A program made the position numbers and the translations under genes. The notes beneath the pieces are model-generated. The model was given only the letters and a program-made list of their open reading frames with translations, was not told where the DNA came from and ran no database searches. A stretch of DNA of 64,000 nt from Pseudomonadota bacterium. GTDB taxonomy: Bacteria > Pseudomonadota > Gammaproteobacteria > Xanthomonadales > Rhodanobacteraceae. Shown piece after piece: positions 8,746 to 17,129 of the stretch (its first letter is position 1; the number at the start of each line of letters is the position of its first letter). The DNA lies in NCBI GenBank assembly GCA_021827205.1, contig JAKAWV010000011.1, positions 36,300 to 100,299 on the forward strand, written 5' to 3'.

Positions 8746-9375
8746 ATGCTCGAATCCGATCAGCTCATGTCTTCCGCTGTTTCCGTGGCGCCTGCGGCTA
8801 TTCCCGAAATACGGCGTCCGTCGCGGGCCGAGGCGGAAGCTGCGGTGCGCACGCTAATCCGCTGGGCCGGCGATGAGCCTTCACGCGAGGGTCTGCGGGC
8901 GACGCCGGCCCGCGTGGTACGCGCCTACGAGGAATGGTTTTCGGGCTACCGGCAGGATCCGATCAGCCTGCTCAAGCGCACGTTCGAGGAGGTCGGCGGC
9001 TACGATGACCTGGTCATGTTGCGCGACATCCCGCTGCAGTCGACCTGCGAGCATCACATGGCGGCCATTCGCGGCGTGGTGCACATCGCCTACCTGCCTG
9101 ACCAGTGCGTGGTCGGCATTTCCAAGCTGGCGCGGCTGGTCGAGGCGTTCGGCCGACGCCTGCAGATCCAGGAGCGGCTGACCGCCGAGATCGCCGATAC
9201 GCTGGCCCATGTACTGCAACCGCATGGCGTGGCGGTGATCATCCAAGCAAGTCACGACTGCATGTCCTCGCGTGGCGTACGCCTGCATGGGGTCGCGATG
9301 CTGACCCGGCGTCTGCTCGGTCAGTTCGCGCAGGAACCACAGCGGCGGGAAATCCTGTCGCTGCTCGCCGGTTGA
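8746..9375 (+). CDS. folE: GTP cyclohydrolase I
   Basis: Converts GTP to 7,8-dihydroneopterin triphosphate, the first step of tetrahydrofolate and pterin synthesis. The ATG at 8746 gives 209 residues, normal for the family; the next ATG at 8767 is also possible and neither has a strong ribosome site. The zinc site is complete: STCEHHM supplies the Cys and His ligands, and the second cysteine is in ASHDCMSSRGV. The GISKLARLVE substrate loop is intact. It lies 53 bases upstream of the ECF sigma factor gene, and a degenerate partial copy lies about 1.2 kb upstream. Being next to a regulator rather than folate genes, it may be an accessory copy. Confidence 0.93.
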   Translation: MLESDQLMSSAVSVAPAAIPEIRRPSRAEAEAAVRTLIRWAGDEPSREGLRATPARVVRAYEEWFSGYRQDPISLLKRTFEEVGGYDDLVMLRDIPLQSTCEHHMAAIRGVVHIAYLPDQCVVGISKLARLVEAFGRRLQIQERLTAEIADTLAHVLQPHGVAVIIQASHDCMSSRGVRLHGVAMLTRRLLGQFAQEPQRREILSLLAG

Positions 9376-9428
9376 AGCGGGAACCTCAGGACGGCGGCTG
9401 CATCTCATCGGGTGTACAAGGAATCACC

Positions 9429-10118
9429 ATGTCAGTTCATGCCCATGCAACACCCATCGATTACGCCGCGCTGGACGATCACGCGCTGGTGGCGCTCGTT
9501 CGCAGCGGTCAGCGCGAGGCTTTCCACTACATCATGCAGCGTTGCAACCAGCGCCTGTTCCGCATCGCGCGCAGCATGGTTGGCGAGGATGCGGAAGCGG
9601 AGGATGTGCTGCAGGAGTCGTACCTGCGCGCCTATCACAAGCTGGATTCGTTCCGCGGTGATTCGACTCTGCTGACCTGGTTGACCAGCATCGTGCTGAA
9701 CGAGGCGCGCGGCCGGCTGCGCAAGCGCCACAGCATGGTCGGGCTGGAGCAGATCGACGCGGCGCCCGACGACACCCACCAGATCATCCAGTTCCCGTCC
9801 AGGTTTGGCAACGAGGATCCGGCCGTGTCGGCCGCCCGTGCGCAGATCCGTCATCTGCTCGAACACGCCATCGACGGATTGCCGGAGACGCTCCGCACGG
9901 TCTACGTGATGCGCGAACTCGAAGAATGCACGGTGGAAGAAACAGCCATCCAGTTGCGGATCAAACCGGAAACAATCAAGACCCGTCTGCATCGCGCGCG
10001 CCGTTTGCTACGCGCTTCGTTGCAGGCAACGCTGGCGGACACACTGAGCGAGGCATTCCCGTTCATGGGCCGGCGCTGCGCCCGTCTGACCGAGGCGGTG
10101 ATGGCGCGGTTGCCGTAA
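9429..10118 (+). CDS. ECF-type RNA polymerase sigma factor
   Basis: A 229-residue sigma-70 family factor of the extracytoplasmic-function type. Region 2 spans about residues 20-90, including AEDVLQESYLRAYHKLDSF and the melting segment STLLTWLTSIVLNEARGRL. Region 4 covers about 135-190, with LPETLRTVYVMRELEECT and the helix-turn-helix IKPETIKTRLHRARRLLRA. The ATG at 9429 follows an AAGGA. About 35 residues extend past region 4. No anti-sigma factor gene is adjacent: upstream is folE and downstream is a structured noncoding region. Its regulon and signal cannot be read here; control of neighbouring genes is possible. Confidence 0.92.
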   Translation: MSVHAHATPIDYAALDDHALVALVRSGQREAFHYIMQRCNQRLFRIARSMVGEDAEAEDVLQESYLRAYHKLDSFRGDSTLLTWLTSIVLNEARGRLRKRHSMVGLEQIDAAPDDTHQIIQFPSRFGNEDPAVSAARAQIRHLLEHAIDGLPETLRTVYVMRELEECTVEETAIQLRIKPETIKTRLHRARRLLRASLQATLADTLSEAFPFMGRRCARLTEAVMARLP

Positions 10119-10309
10119 CCTCTGCGCCTCATAAGCGGGCACGTCCAGAAGTGCAGACTCGACAAGTTGCCGCAATCTAGCCGCCTCGCGCATCAACAGT
10201 GCGATGCCGCCCCAATGGAGCGGGCCGTGAGCCTCCGATGCCGGTTACGTTGGGTAACGCCATGCGACTTTCGATCGCCGTGATGCGTGGCGATATCGGC
10301 ACTGCCATA

Positions 10310-10458
10310 GGGAAGGTCTGAACAAGTTCAGACCTTCCCCAAGCCATGGATGGCTTGTCGCGTATCGAGCACGCAAGTGCTTGATGCAGCGTAGCCAAGT
10401 CCGGACCTGCGCCGGACTCGGCGCCCTCTGACAAGTCCAGGATGGACTTGTTCAGAGG
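10310..10458. repeat. Array of five adjacent hairpins in the 394-bp gap before the Rieske gene
   Basis: The gap between the sigma factor and the Rieske-FAD gene holds five consecutive inverted repeats. These are 10310-10323 with 10326-10339 (14 perfect pairs), 10341-10347 with 10350-10356, 10364-10372 with 10377-10385, 10398-10404 with 10412-10418, and 10425-10438 with 10444-10458 (one bulge). The outer two share the motif CTGAACAAGT in opposite orientation, so the whole block is also bounded by a larger inverted repeat. It resembles a REP/BIME cluster or small palindromic element, or a structured RNA. I see nothing else in the gap. Confidence 0.75.
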
Positions 10459-10512
10459 TTTCCCAGGTCGTCCACGATAGAGCCCCATTCATCGGCATCC
10501 GGAGGTAACACC

Positions 10513-12039
10513 ATGAACGAAACCCAGCATCTCGACGGCCCTGATCTGCGCCGGGGCGTGGTACGGGACCGGTTGACCGAAGGCCAGCCGCTATTGGGTC
10601 ACGTCGATGGCGAAGCAGTGATTCTGGTGCGGTCTGGAACCCGGGTCGACGCGGTTTCGGCCACCTGCACGCATTACGCAGGCCCACTGGCCGAGGGCGT
10701 GGTGGATGGCGAACGCGTGTACTGTCCTTGGCATCACGCCTGTTTTTCGCTACGCAGCGGCATGGTGCTGGGTGCCCCGGGCCTGAATCCGCTGCGCTGC
10801 TACACGGTGGAAGAACGCGACGGTCGGGTGTTCGTAACCGTGCCACGAACGCCGCCGCGGCCCGCGCCGCCACCGCGCAATCCGGCCAGCGTGCTGATCG
10901 TCGGTGCTGGCGCCGCCGGCGAAGCCGCCGCCACGGAGCTGCGCCGCGCCGGTCATGCCGGATCCATCACCCTGCTGGCGGCTGAGCCGGATACGCCGGT
11001 CGACCGGCCCAATCTGTCCAAGGATTATCTGGCCGGCAAGGCGCCGCCGGAGTGGCTGCCGCTGCGCGGCGCCGAGTATTGGCGAGAACAGGACATCCGG
11101 TTGCTGCCCGGTGCACGCGCCACGGCACTGGATACGGCCGCGCGTCGCGTCATGTGCAGCGACGGGCGCCAGTTCGAATACGCCGCGCTGTTGCTGGCCA
11201 CCGGCGCGCAACCGATTCGGCTGTTGATTCCCGGCGCGGACGCCCCTCACGTTCATGTGCTGCGCAGTCTGGCCGATACGCAGGCCATCCTGACCGCCAT
11301 CGAGCGCGGCGCGCGACGCGTGGTGGTGATCGGCGCCAGTTTCATCGGATTGGAGGTGGCGGCCGCGCTGCGCGCACGCGCCATCGAGGTGCGCGTGGTC
11401 GCGCCCGAGACGCGTCCGCTGCAGCGCGTGTTCGGTGCGCGCCTGGCCGATCACCTGCGCGGCGTACACGAGGCGCTGGGCACGGTGTTCCATCTCGGCC
11501 GCAAGCCCGCCGCGATCCATGCCCATGCGGTGGAACTCGACGATGGTGCGCTGCTGCCCGCCGACCTGGTGGTGATGGGCGTGGGCGTGCGCCCCGATGT
11601 CGCGCTGGCCGAGCAGGCCGGTTTGCGCATCGACAATGGCATCGTGGTCGATCGTTACCTCGCCACCAGCGTCGCCGATGTCTGGGCTGCGGGCGATGTG
11701 GCCAACTGGCCCGACGCGCGCGGTGGCCGGCGTCAGCGCATCGAACACTGGGCGCTGGCACAGGCGCAGGGCAAAGCCGCCGCGCGCAATCTGCTGGGCT
11801 TTGTCGAGCCTTTTCTCGAGGTGCCGTTTTTCTGGAGCCAGCATGGCGATTTGACCCTCAGCTACGTGGGCCATGCCACGCACTGGGATGCGCAGGAAGA
11901 AGAGGGCGATCCGGCTTCCGGCAATTATCTGTGCCGTTATTTGCTGGACGGCAGCGTGCGGGCCGTGGTCAGCATCGGCCGAGACCGGGACAGCCTGCGC
12001 GCCCAGATCGCGATGCGGCACGCCGTCAGCGCAAGCTGA
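10513..12039 (+). CDS. Rieske-domain FAD/NAD(P) oxidoreductase
   Basis: A 508-residue flavoprotein reductase with an N-terminal Rieske domain, the architecture of AIFM3-like ferredoxin reductases. The [2Fe-2S] ligands are C52 and H54 (ATCTHYAG) and C71 and H74 (YCPWHHACF). The FAD-binding glycine motif VLIVGAGAAGEAA starts near residue 127, and an NAD(P) motif (VVVIGASFIGLEVAAALRA) lies near residue 275. The VWAAGDVANWPD flavin loop is present. Such enzymes pass electrons from NAD(P)H to iron-sulfur or haem partners; the FdxA ferredoxin about 3 kb downstream is a plausible partner. It is followed by an NsrR-type promoter, so it probably forms its own unit. Confidence 0.9.
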   Translation: MNETQHLDGPDLRRGVVRDRLTEGQPLLGHVDGEAVILVRSGTRVDAVSATCTHYAGPLAEGVVDGERVYCPWHHACFSLRSGMVLGAPGLNPLRCYTVEERDGRVFVTVPRTPPRPAPPPRNPASVLIVGAGAAGEAAATELRRAGHAGSITLLAAEPDTPVDRPNLSKDYLAGKAPPEWLPLRGAEYWREQDIRLLPGARATALDTAARRVMCSDGRQFEYAALLLATGAQPIRLLIPGADAPHVHVLRSLADTQAILTAIERGARRVVVIGASFIGLEVAAALRARAIEVRVVAPETRPLQRVFGARLADHLRGVHEALGTVFHLGRKPAAIHAHAVELDDGALLPADLVVMGVGVRPDVALAEQAGLRIDNGIVVDRYLATSVADVWAAGDVANWPDARGGRRQRIEHWALAQAQGKAAARNLLGFVEPFLEVPFFWSQHGDLTLSYVGHATHWDAQEEEGDPASGNYLCRYLLDGSVRAVVSIGRDRDSLRAQIAMRHAVSAS

Positions 12040-12120
12040 ATCCGCAACGCGCCGGGCGCGGCGCCTGCTTCTGTCACGGCGGTTTGCGTTATCGCCGCAT
12101 GACGGTTTGGGCTGTGCTTA

Positions 12121-12143
12121 AAGAGGCATTGACAATGCATGTT
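12121..12143 (+). promoter_or_regulatory. NsrR operator
   Basis: The left half AAGAGGCATTG (12121-12131), one spacer base, and the right half CAATGCATGTT (12133-12143) fit the 11+1+11 NsrR consensus known from enterobacteria with about three or four mismatches in total. The two halves are inverted copies of each other at 9 of 11 positions. It covers the -35 hexamer of the promoter at 12129-12157, the position expected for a repressor. An nsrR gene lies 6 kb away in the window. Confidence 0.75.
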
Positions 12144-12157
12144 ACGAAGCCTAATCT
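12129..12157 (+). promoter_or_regulatory. Sigma-70-type promoter for the DUF2249 run
   Basis: A consensus TTGACA (12129-12134), a 17-base spacer and TAATCT (12152-12157) form a strong promoter about 85 bases before the first DUF2249 gene. It is unusually clear for this GC-rich DNA. The NsrR-like palindrome overlaps its -35 element and part of the spacer. Confidence 0.7.
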
Positions 12158-12242
12158 TGCCTTGCTGCGGCACGCGTCATCTCGCTTGCGCGCGCAAGTA
12201 CGGCAGCCCTCATCACACATTCCCCAACACTTGGATGAAGCC

Positions 12243-12503
12243 ATGTCTCAAGCCACCCCGACTTCTGTTGCGCCCGAGATCGATGTGCGTCCGTTGATCC
12301 CCGCGCAACGCCACGCCAGGATCTTTGAATTGGTTGCCGCGCTCACCCCGGGCGGTGCTTTCGTGCTGGTCAACGATCACGACCCCAAGCCGCTGTATTA
12401 CCAGCTCGAGGCCGAGTATCCGCGGCAGTTCTCGTGGACGTATGTGGAAAACGGCCCGCGGGTGTGGCGCGTCGAGATTCGCAAGCTCGCGCGCGCCGTC
12501 TGA
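12243..12503 (+). CDS. DUF2249 domain protein
   Basis: An 86-residue single-domain protein of the DUF2249 family, found in many denitrifiers and sometimes fused to hemerythrin. The domain runs from EIDVRPLIPAQRHARIFELV through GGAFVLVNDHDPKPLYYQL to the terminal VWRVEIRK. The biochemical function of the family is not established; the fold is thought to resemble the TusA-like sulfur carrier proteins. An in-frame upstream ATG at 12135 is rejected because it lies inside the operator/promoter. This is the first gene behind the NsrR-type operator. Confidence 0.85.
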   Translation: MSQATPTSVAPEIDVRPLIPAQRHARIFELVAALTPGGAFVLVNDHDPKPLYYQLEAEYPRQFSWTYVENGPRVWRVEIRKLARAV

Positions 12504-12573
12504 GCCGCGCGTTGCATGAAAGTGCGGCCGAGCCGGAAACCGGCCCGGCCACATCGATCCGAGGAAACCTGTC

Positions 12574-13944
12574 GTGGTTGGCGTTTCACTCTCGCGTTGG
12601 ACGATGACCTACTTTGCCGCAGCCCTGGTCGCGCTACTGACGGCGGAGATCCTGATGAGCGTGGGCTGGGGCTACCCGAACGCCGTGCTGGCCGCTCCCT
12701 CCACGCTGGTGCTGGTGCATCTGGTCACGCTGGGATGGCTGAGCCTGTTGCTGTGCGGTGCGCTGTTCCAGTTCGTGCCGGTGCTGGTGGCCAAGCCGCT
12801 GCGCTATCCACAACTGCCATTGATCACCTTGCTGCTGCTGGTGGCGGGCATATCGACGCTGCTGCTGGGTTTTCTGGGATTGCGCGGCACCCTGAGCGCG
12901 CGCGGGGCGCTGTTTCCCATCGCCAGCACGCTGCTCGCCGCGGGCTTCGGACTGGTGCTGTGGAATCTCGGCCGTACCCTTGCCTCGGCGCGTCCGCTGA
13001 CGCTGCCGGCGCGTTTCGTGGTCGTGGGCCTGCTCAGTCTGGTCGCCACGGTCGCGCTGGGCATCACTTTCGCCTTGGTGCTGGGCGCCGATGTCACCGC
13101 GCCGTTCGCGGTGCGCCTGTTCGCCTATGGTCTGCCGCTGCACATCATTGCCGGTCTGGGTGGTTGGCTCAGCCTGACCGCCATGGGCGTGAGCTATCGC
13201 CTGCTGGCGATGTTCATGCTCGCGCCCGAGTCGGATCGGCGCAGTACGCGGGCGGTGTTGCTGTTCGGCGCGGGCGCGCTGGGCGTGAGCGTGCTCGGCG
13301 GCACGGTCGTGATCGGATTCGATCACGGCATCGCGGCGGTACTTGCCGTCGCGGCGCTGCCGGGACTGTTGGCAATCGCCCTGTATGTGCATGACCTCGT
13401 GCACCTGTATCGCGTGCGCAAGCGCCGCGTGATCGAGCTCAACAGCCGGATGGCCGCGGCGGCCGTGGCCTCGCTGGCAATCGCCGCCGTGCTGCTGATC
13501 GTATCGGTGGGCACGGAATCGCTGACGCAAAACGTCGCTGCGCTGGTGTTTCTGATTCTGTTCGGATGGCTGTCAGGGCTCGGTCTGGCCAAGCTTTACA
13601 AGATCATCCCGTTCCTGACCTGGCTGGAGTGCTATGGCCCGGCGCTGGGCAGGGCGCCCACGCCGCGCGTGCAGGATCTGGTCGCCGAACAGCGCGCGCG
13701 CAAGTGGTTCGCGTTGTATTTCGCGGCGGTCTGGATCGGCACCGGCGCGCTGCTGGACCATGCGGCGGGACTGTTTCACGTGGCGGCGGCGCTGCAATTG
13801 ATCGCGACCGCAGGCATCACCGTGCAACTGATCCGCGCGCGCCGTCTGATCGATGTGCCCGCGCCGGTGCGTTTTCCCGCCGGCAGCCGCCGCCCGGCGC
13901 TTTTGTTCGCCGCGCTTGATGCGCGCCCCACCACAGGAGATTGA
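12574..13944 (+). CDS. Polytopic membrane protein, NnrS/haem-copper-like, function unknown
   Basis: A 456-residue protein with about twelve hydrophobic helices. The GTG start at 12574 has GAGGA 8 bases upstream. The segments LVHLVTLGWLSLLLCGALFQ and LPLHIIAGLGGWLSLTAMGV carry membrane histidines in a setting like NnrS and haem-copper oxidase subunit I relatives, so haem or copper binding is plausible. It lacks a complete set of oxidase ligands, and I cannot name the family with confidence. It lies 71 bases after the first DUF2249 gene, and its stop overlaps the start region of the next DUF2249 gene, so it belongs to the NO-controlled run. A role in NO sensing or removal is inferred from context. 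Confidence 0.7.
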   Translation: MVGVSLSRWTMTYFAAALVALLTAEILMSVGWGYPNAVLAAPSTLVLVHLVTLGWLSLLLCGALFQFVPVLVAKPLRYPQLPLITLLLLVAGISTLLLGFLGLRGTLSARGALFPIASTLLAAGFGLVLWNLGRTLASARPLTLPARFVVVGLLSLVATVALGITFALVLGADVTAPFAVRLFAYGLPLHIIAGLGGWLSLTAMGVSYRLLAMFMLAPESDRRSTRAVLLFGAGALGVSVLGGTVVIGFDHGIAAVLAVAALPGLLAIALYVHDLVHLYRVRKRRVIELNSRMAAAAVASLAIAAVLLIVSVGTESLTQNVAALVFLILFGWLSGLGLAKLYKIIPFLTWLECYGPALGRAPTPRVQDLVAEQRARKWFALYFAAVWIGTGALLDHAAGLFHVAAALQLIATAGITVQLIRARRLIDVPAPVRFPAGSRRPALLFAALDARPTTGD

Positions 13945-13946
13945 TG

Positions 13947-14477
13947 ATGACTGACTTCGTCGATTTGGACGTACGCCCGATCTTGAAGCGCGGCGGCGAG
14001 CCGTTCGAGCACATCATGGCGGCCGTCGTTGCGTTAAGGCCCGATCAGGGCCTGCGCCTGCTGGCCACATTCAAGCCAACGCCACTGTTGAGCGTGCTGG
14101 GCTCCAGGGGCTACACGCACAGCGCGCGCGAGATCGGCGATGGCGACTGGGAGGTGCTGTTCACGCCCGCGCCAACCGCTGTGGATGCGTCTGCGCCCGC
14201 TGCGGACAATGACAACGCGGCGCAGGCTTGGCCCGCGCCGGCGATCACGCTCGACCACCGCGATCTCGATCCGCCCGAGCCGATGGTGCGCATCCTGGCC
14301 GCGCTGGAATCGATGCGGCGCGGTGAAGTGCTGGCGGCACTGCTGTGCCGTGAGCCGATATTCCTGCTGCCGGAGCTGGTCCAGCGCGGCCATGCCTGGC
14401 GCGGCGGATTCGAGTCGGACGGGAGCACATATCGCATCCTGGTGCGCGTTGGCGGCGAGGCGCGGGGCACGTCATGA
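13947..14477 (+). CDS. Tandem DUF2249 protein
   Basis: A 176-residue protein with two DUF2249-like domains. The first is about residues 4-70 (FVDLDVRPILKRGGEPFEHI to DWEVLF) and the second about 98-170 (LDHRDLDPPEPMVRILAALE to YRILVRV), joined by an Ala/Pro-rich linker. Start codons TTG-ATG-ATG lie in a row at 13941-13949; the third is best placed from AGGAG. The beginning overlaps the stop of the membrane protein, and its end overlaps the MIP18-like gene by four bases. With the 86-residue gene, this run holds three DUF2249 domains. The domain is a recurring accessory in nitrite/NO gene clusters, but its chemistry is not known. Confidence 0.82.
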   Translation: MTDFVDLDVRPILKRGGEPFEHIMAAVVALRPDQGLRLLATFKPTPLLSVLGSRGYTHSAREIGDGDWEVLFTPAPTAVDASAPAADNDNAAQAWPAPAITLDHRDLDPPEPMVRILAALESMRRGEVLAALLCREPIFLLPELVQRGHAWRGGFESDGSTYRILVRVGGEARGTS

Positions 14478-14809
14478 GCAGTACCGATATCGTGCCCGTG
14501 GCCGAACGCATCCGCACGGCGCTGCGTGTCGTGATCGATCCCGAGCTGGGCTACAACATCGTCGATCTCGGGCTGATCTATGACATCGCCGTCGACGTGG
14601 CGGGTGCTGCGCGCGTGCTGATGACCACCACCACGCGTGGCTGCCCGGCCACCAGTTATTTGCAGGAAGGCGCACGCCACAGCGCGACGCAGGTGGCGGG
14701 TGTCACCTCGGTCGAGGTCGTGATGACGCACGAGCCGCCCTGGTCGCCGCAAAACATGAGTTCCGCAGCCAAGCAGCACTTTGGCATCCCCGAGGAGGGC
14801 GCAGCATGA
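14474..14809 (+). CDS. MIP18/SufT-like (DUF59) Fe-S assembly protein
   Basis: A 111-residue protein of the MIP18 family, whose members (SufT, PaaD-like) help assemble or deliver iron-sulfur clusters. The family block DPELGYNIVDLGLIYDI lies at residues 22-38, and the conserved cysteine is C57 in TTTRGCPATSYL. It overlaps its upstream neighbour by ATGA and its downstream neighbour by ATGA, so it is translationally coupled. Nearby Fe-S clients are the 7Fe ferredoxin, the lipoyl synthase (two 4Fe-4S clusters) and the Rieske reductase. Cluster assembly or repair under NO stress is a reasonable but unproved role. Confidence 0.85.
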   Translation: MSSTDIVPVAERIRTALRVVIDPELGYNIVDLGLIYDIAVDVAGAARVLMTTTTRGCPATSYLQEGARHSATQVAGVTSVEVVMTHEPPWSPQNMSSAAKQHFGIPEEGAA

Positions 14810-15042
14810 GCCATGCGACGCCGGCAACGAATGCCGAGCGCATGCACGCAGCGCCATGCGTGCCCGCGGGGGTGGTCGGCATTCTCTTGGCCAGTCTGGA
14901 GGCGCTGGCTGCGGCCGGGCAGGTCGACGCCGCCTGCCGTTTCGCCGGGCAGGCCTGTGTGAGCTTGCGTCACGACGATGCGCACGGCGAGCGTCAATTC
15001 AACGCGCTGCTGCATCGCCTGGCGCCGCGCGTGCCGTGGTGA
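14806..15042 (+). CDS. Small unknown protein in the NO-controlled run
   Basis: A 78-residue protein I do not recognise. It is helical in character, with the stretch [20 protein letters not shown] then [20 protein letters not shown] and [13 protein letters not shown]. It has three cysteines (two of them six residues apart) and several histidines, which could bind metal or form a disulfide. Its start overlaps the stop of the MIP18-like gene, which supports it as a real, coupled gene. An 88-base gap separates it from the ferredoxin gene. Confidence 0.6.
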   Translation: MSHATPATNAERMHAAPCVPAGVVGILLASLEALAAAGQVDAACRFAGQACVSLRHDDAHGERQFNALLHRLAPRVPW

Positions 15043-15130
15043 GCACACATGCACCAGGCCGCGATGCGCAGCGCGTGCGGCATGTCGCGTGCTGGCTCGG
15101 CCATGCCGCGCCAGGTTCCAGGGGTCTGCC

Positions 15131-15454
15131 ATGACCCACGTCGTCACCGACAACTGCATCAAGTGCAAATACACCGATTGCGTGGAGGTGTGCCCGGTCG
15201 ACTGTTTCCACGAGGGCCCCAATTTTCTGGTGATCGATCCCATCGAGTGCATCGACTGCACGCTGTGCGTGGCCGAGTGTCCGGCGCAGGCCATTTTTCC
15301 CGAGCAGGATGTGCCCGGAGGCCAGGAGCACTTCGCGCAGATCAATGCCGAACTGGCACCGCGCTGGCCGGTGATCGACAAGAAGATCGCCGCGCCGCCT
15401 GATGCGGAGCAATGGAACGGCGTGGCCGACAAGCTGCCCCATCTGGAGCGCTGA
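15131..15454 (+). CDS. fdxA: 7Fe ferredoxin (3Fe-4S/4Fe-4S)
   Basis: A 107-residue soluble electron carrier, closely similar in layout to Azotobacter ferredoxin I. The N-terminal [20 protein letters not shown] block and the [13 protein letters not shown] block provide C9, C17 and C50 for the 3Fe-4S cluster and C21, C40, C43 and C46 for the 4Fe-4S cluster. C12 and C25 are the extra cysteines also seen in that family. The C-terminal [17 protein letters not shown] tail is typical. It lies five bases upstream of the zinc-finger gene, in the same run as lipoyl synthase, which needs a low-potential electron donor; that pairing is inference. Confidence 0.93.
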   Translation: MTHVVTDNCIKCKYTDCVEVCPVDCFHEGPNFLVIDPIECIDCTLCVAECPAQAIFPEQDVPGGQEHFAQINAELAPRWPVIDKKIAAPPDAEQWNGVADKLPHLER

Positions 15455-15458
15455 AGTC

Positions 15459-15827
15459 ATGACCACACAAAAACTCGATGGCGCCATCGATCCGGTCAGC
15501 GGGCGGCCGGTTGGCGCGAGCGAGCGCATCCGCGAAATCTCCTGGACCGATCTGCCCCTGGGCTGCCCCATGCCGGACCGCAGCCTGTGGGATGTGCATC
15601 CGCGCGTCTATCTGCCGATTCATCTCGGCGGCCGCGAGCGCTGTCCCTACTGCAGCACGCTTTATGTCCTGCGCGACCCGCAGCCCGGTGATGCGGTGCC
15701 GGTATTCGCCAACGCACAGATCGAGCAGTGCTACCAGCGCGCCCTGGCGCGCAGCATGCGCCACGCAAGCACGCCCTTGCCCGTCACGCTCACCGCGCCC
15801 TCCGCCCATTCCGGTCGACTCTCATGA
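15459..15827 (+). CDS. CHCC zinc-finger domain protein
   Basis: A 122-residue protein with a zf-CHCC-type zinc site: LPLGCPMPD supplies C36, the [14 protein letters not shown] segment supplies H55, C62 and C65. The domain is related to the zinc-binding part of mitochondrial complex I subunit NDUFS6. The tail from about residue 75 is helical then unstructured. Start ATG is five bases after the ferredoxin gene and the stop overlaps the lipA start (ATGA), so it is coupled to both. The partner of the zinc finger is unknown; association with the ferredoxin or LipA is suggested by gene order only. Confidence 0.85.
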   Translation: MTTQKLDGAIDPVSGRPVGASERIREISWTDLPLGCPMPDRSLWDVHPRVYLPIHLGGRERCPYCSTLYVLRDPQPGDAVPVFANAQIEQCYQRALARSMRHASTPLPVTLTAPSAHSGRLS

Positions 15828-16810
15828 ATCAGCCCGATCCCGCCCCCGTGCCACGCGATGGCAGCAAATATGTCACCGCCGAGGGCACCCGTGCGGTCAA
15901 GGGCGGATTGCGTCCGCATGCGCGCAGCAGCGTGCCCGACGTCGATCGCAAGCCGCCCTGGTTGCGCATCGCGCTGCCCAGCGGCGCGGGCTACGACAAG
16001 GTACGTGGCATCGTTCACGGCCACGGCCTGCACACGGTGTGCGCCGAGTCGAAGTGCCCCAATATCGCCGAATGTTGGGGTCGCGGCACCGCGACCCTGA
16101 TGCTGATGGGCGCGGTCTGCACCCGCGCCTGCAGATTCTGTTCCGTGAGTACCGGCAACCCGCACGGCTGGCTGGATGCCATGGAACCGCCGCGTGTGGC
16201 CGAGGCCGTTGCGCTGATGGGACTGAAATACGTGGTGCTGACTTCGGTCGATCGCGACGATCTGGCCGATGGCGGCGCGGCGCATTACGCGGCCTGCATC
16301 CACGCGATCCATGCGCGCACGCCGGCGGTCGCGGTGGAGGCGCTGACGCCCGACTTCGCCGGCGACCTCGCCGCGGTGGCGAACGTGCTGGATGCTGGGC
16401 TGGTCACCTACGCGCAGAACATCGAAACCGTCGTGCGCCTGACCCGGCAGGTGCGCGATCCGCGCGCCGGCTACGCGCAAACGCTGCGTGTGCTCGAGTT
16501 CGCCAAGCGGCACGCGCCCGACACGCTGACCAAGTCCAGCCTGATGCTGGGGTTGGGCGAAACCGATGTCGAAATCGAGCAGACCCTTGATGACTTGCGC
16601 GCCGCGCAGGTCGCGATTGTCACCCTGGGGCAATACCTGCGTCCGTCGCCAAACCACCTGCCGGTGGCGCGCTTCGTGGCGCCCGAAGAATTCCATCACT
16701 ATCGCGACCTGGCGCTGGCCAAAGGCTTTGTCGAAGCCGTCGCCGGACCACTGGTACGCTCGAGCTATCGCGCCGAGCGCGTGCTGGAGCACAACAATGT
16801 GGGTCTGTAA
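15824..16810 (+). CDS. lipA: Lipoyl synthase
   Basis: Radical-SAM enzyme that inserts two sulfur atoms into octanoyl groups on carrier proteins to form lipoate. The 328 residues include the auxiliary-cluster motif C73-x4-C78-x5-C84 ([12 protein letters not shown]), the radical-SAM motif C99-x3-C103-x2-C106 (CTRACRFC) and the conserved serine motif RSSYRAE near the C-terminus (312-318). It overlaps the zinc-finger gene by four bases. No lipB is next to it, unlike the usual housekeeping arrangement, so this is probably a second, specialised copy. A GcvH-like lipoyl carrier lies 3 kb downstream and is a likely substrate. Confidence 0.93.
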   Translation: MNQPDPAPVPRDGSKYVTAEGTRAVKGGLRPHARSSVPDVDRKPPWLRIALPSGAGYDKVRGIVHGHGLHTVCAESKCPNIAECWGRGTATLMLMGAVCTRACRFCSVSTGNPHGWLDAMEPPRVAEAVALMGLKYVVLTSVDRDDLADGGAAHYAACIHAIHARTPAVAVEALTPDFAGDLAAVANVLDAGLVTYAQNIETVVRLTRQVRDPRAGYAQTLRVLEFAKRHAPDTLTKSSLMLGLGETDVEIEQTLDDLRAAQVAIVTLGQYLRPSPNHLPVARFVAPEEFHHYRDLALAKGFVEAVAGPLVRSSYRAERVLEHNNVGL

Positions 16811-16876
16811 GTCGAAGGAGCCGTCCGGGTTCCGACGTTGCCACGCGCGGCACGCCTGCCGCGCAGGAGGTCCATC

Positions 16877-17098
16877 ATGTCGCCGATCGATCAAATCTCA
16901 CACCCGCGCCATCCCGCGATCCAGCAGGCACATGGGATGCATCCGGCGCCCGCAGTGGCGACACCGCCGCGTGCAGTGAAGGGCGCGCGGAATGTCCGCG
17001 AGCGCCTGCTTGATGACACACTGGCGGATAGTTTCCCGGCCAGCGATCCACCGTCGTGGACGCTTGGCCGACGCGCTTCAGCGCGGCGGTCGCCCTGA
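16877..17098 (+). CDS. Small protein with SFPASDPPSW motif
   Basis: A 73-residue protein; the ATG at 16877 has an AGGAGG a few bases upstream, one of the best ribosome sites in the run. The C-terminal part ERLLDDTLADSFPASDPPSW carries a short motif (acidic-Leu, then SFPASDPPSW) that I have seen in many small uncharacterised bacterial proteins. The N-terminal half is His/Pro-rich and probably disordered. It sits between lipA and the first AhpD-like gene. No function can be assigned. Confidence 0.7.
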   Translation: MSPIDQISHPRHPAIQQAHGMHPAPAVATPPRAVKGARNVRERLLDDTLADSFPASDPPSWTLGRRASARRSP

Positions 17099-17129
17099 TC
17101 GATTCCCGTATTTTTCGAAGGAGAGCATC

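Noticed and set aside
12135..12242. Extended start for the first DUF2249 gene at ATG 12135
   Set aside because: It would place the start codon inside the NsrR-type operator and upstream of the -10 element; the DUF2249 domain begins after the ATG at 12243.
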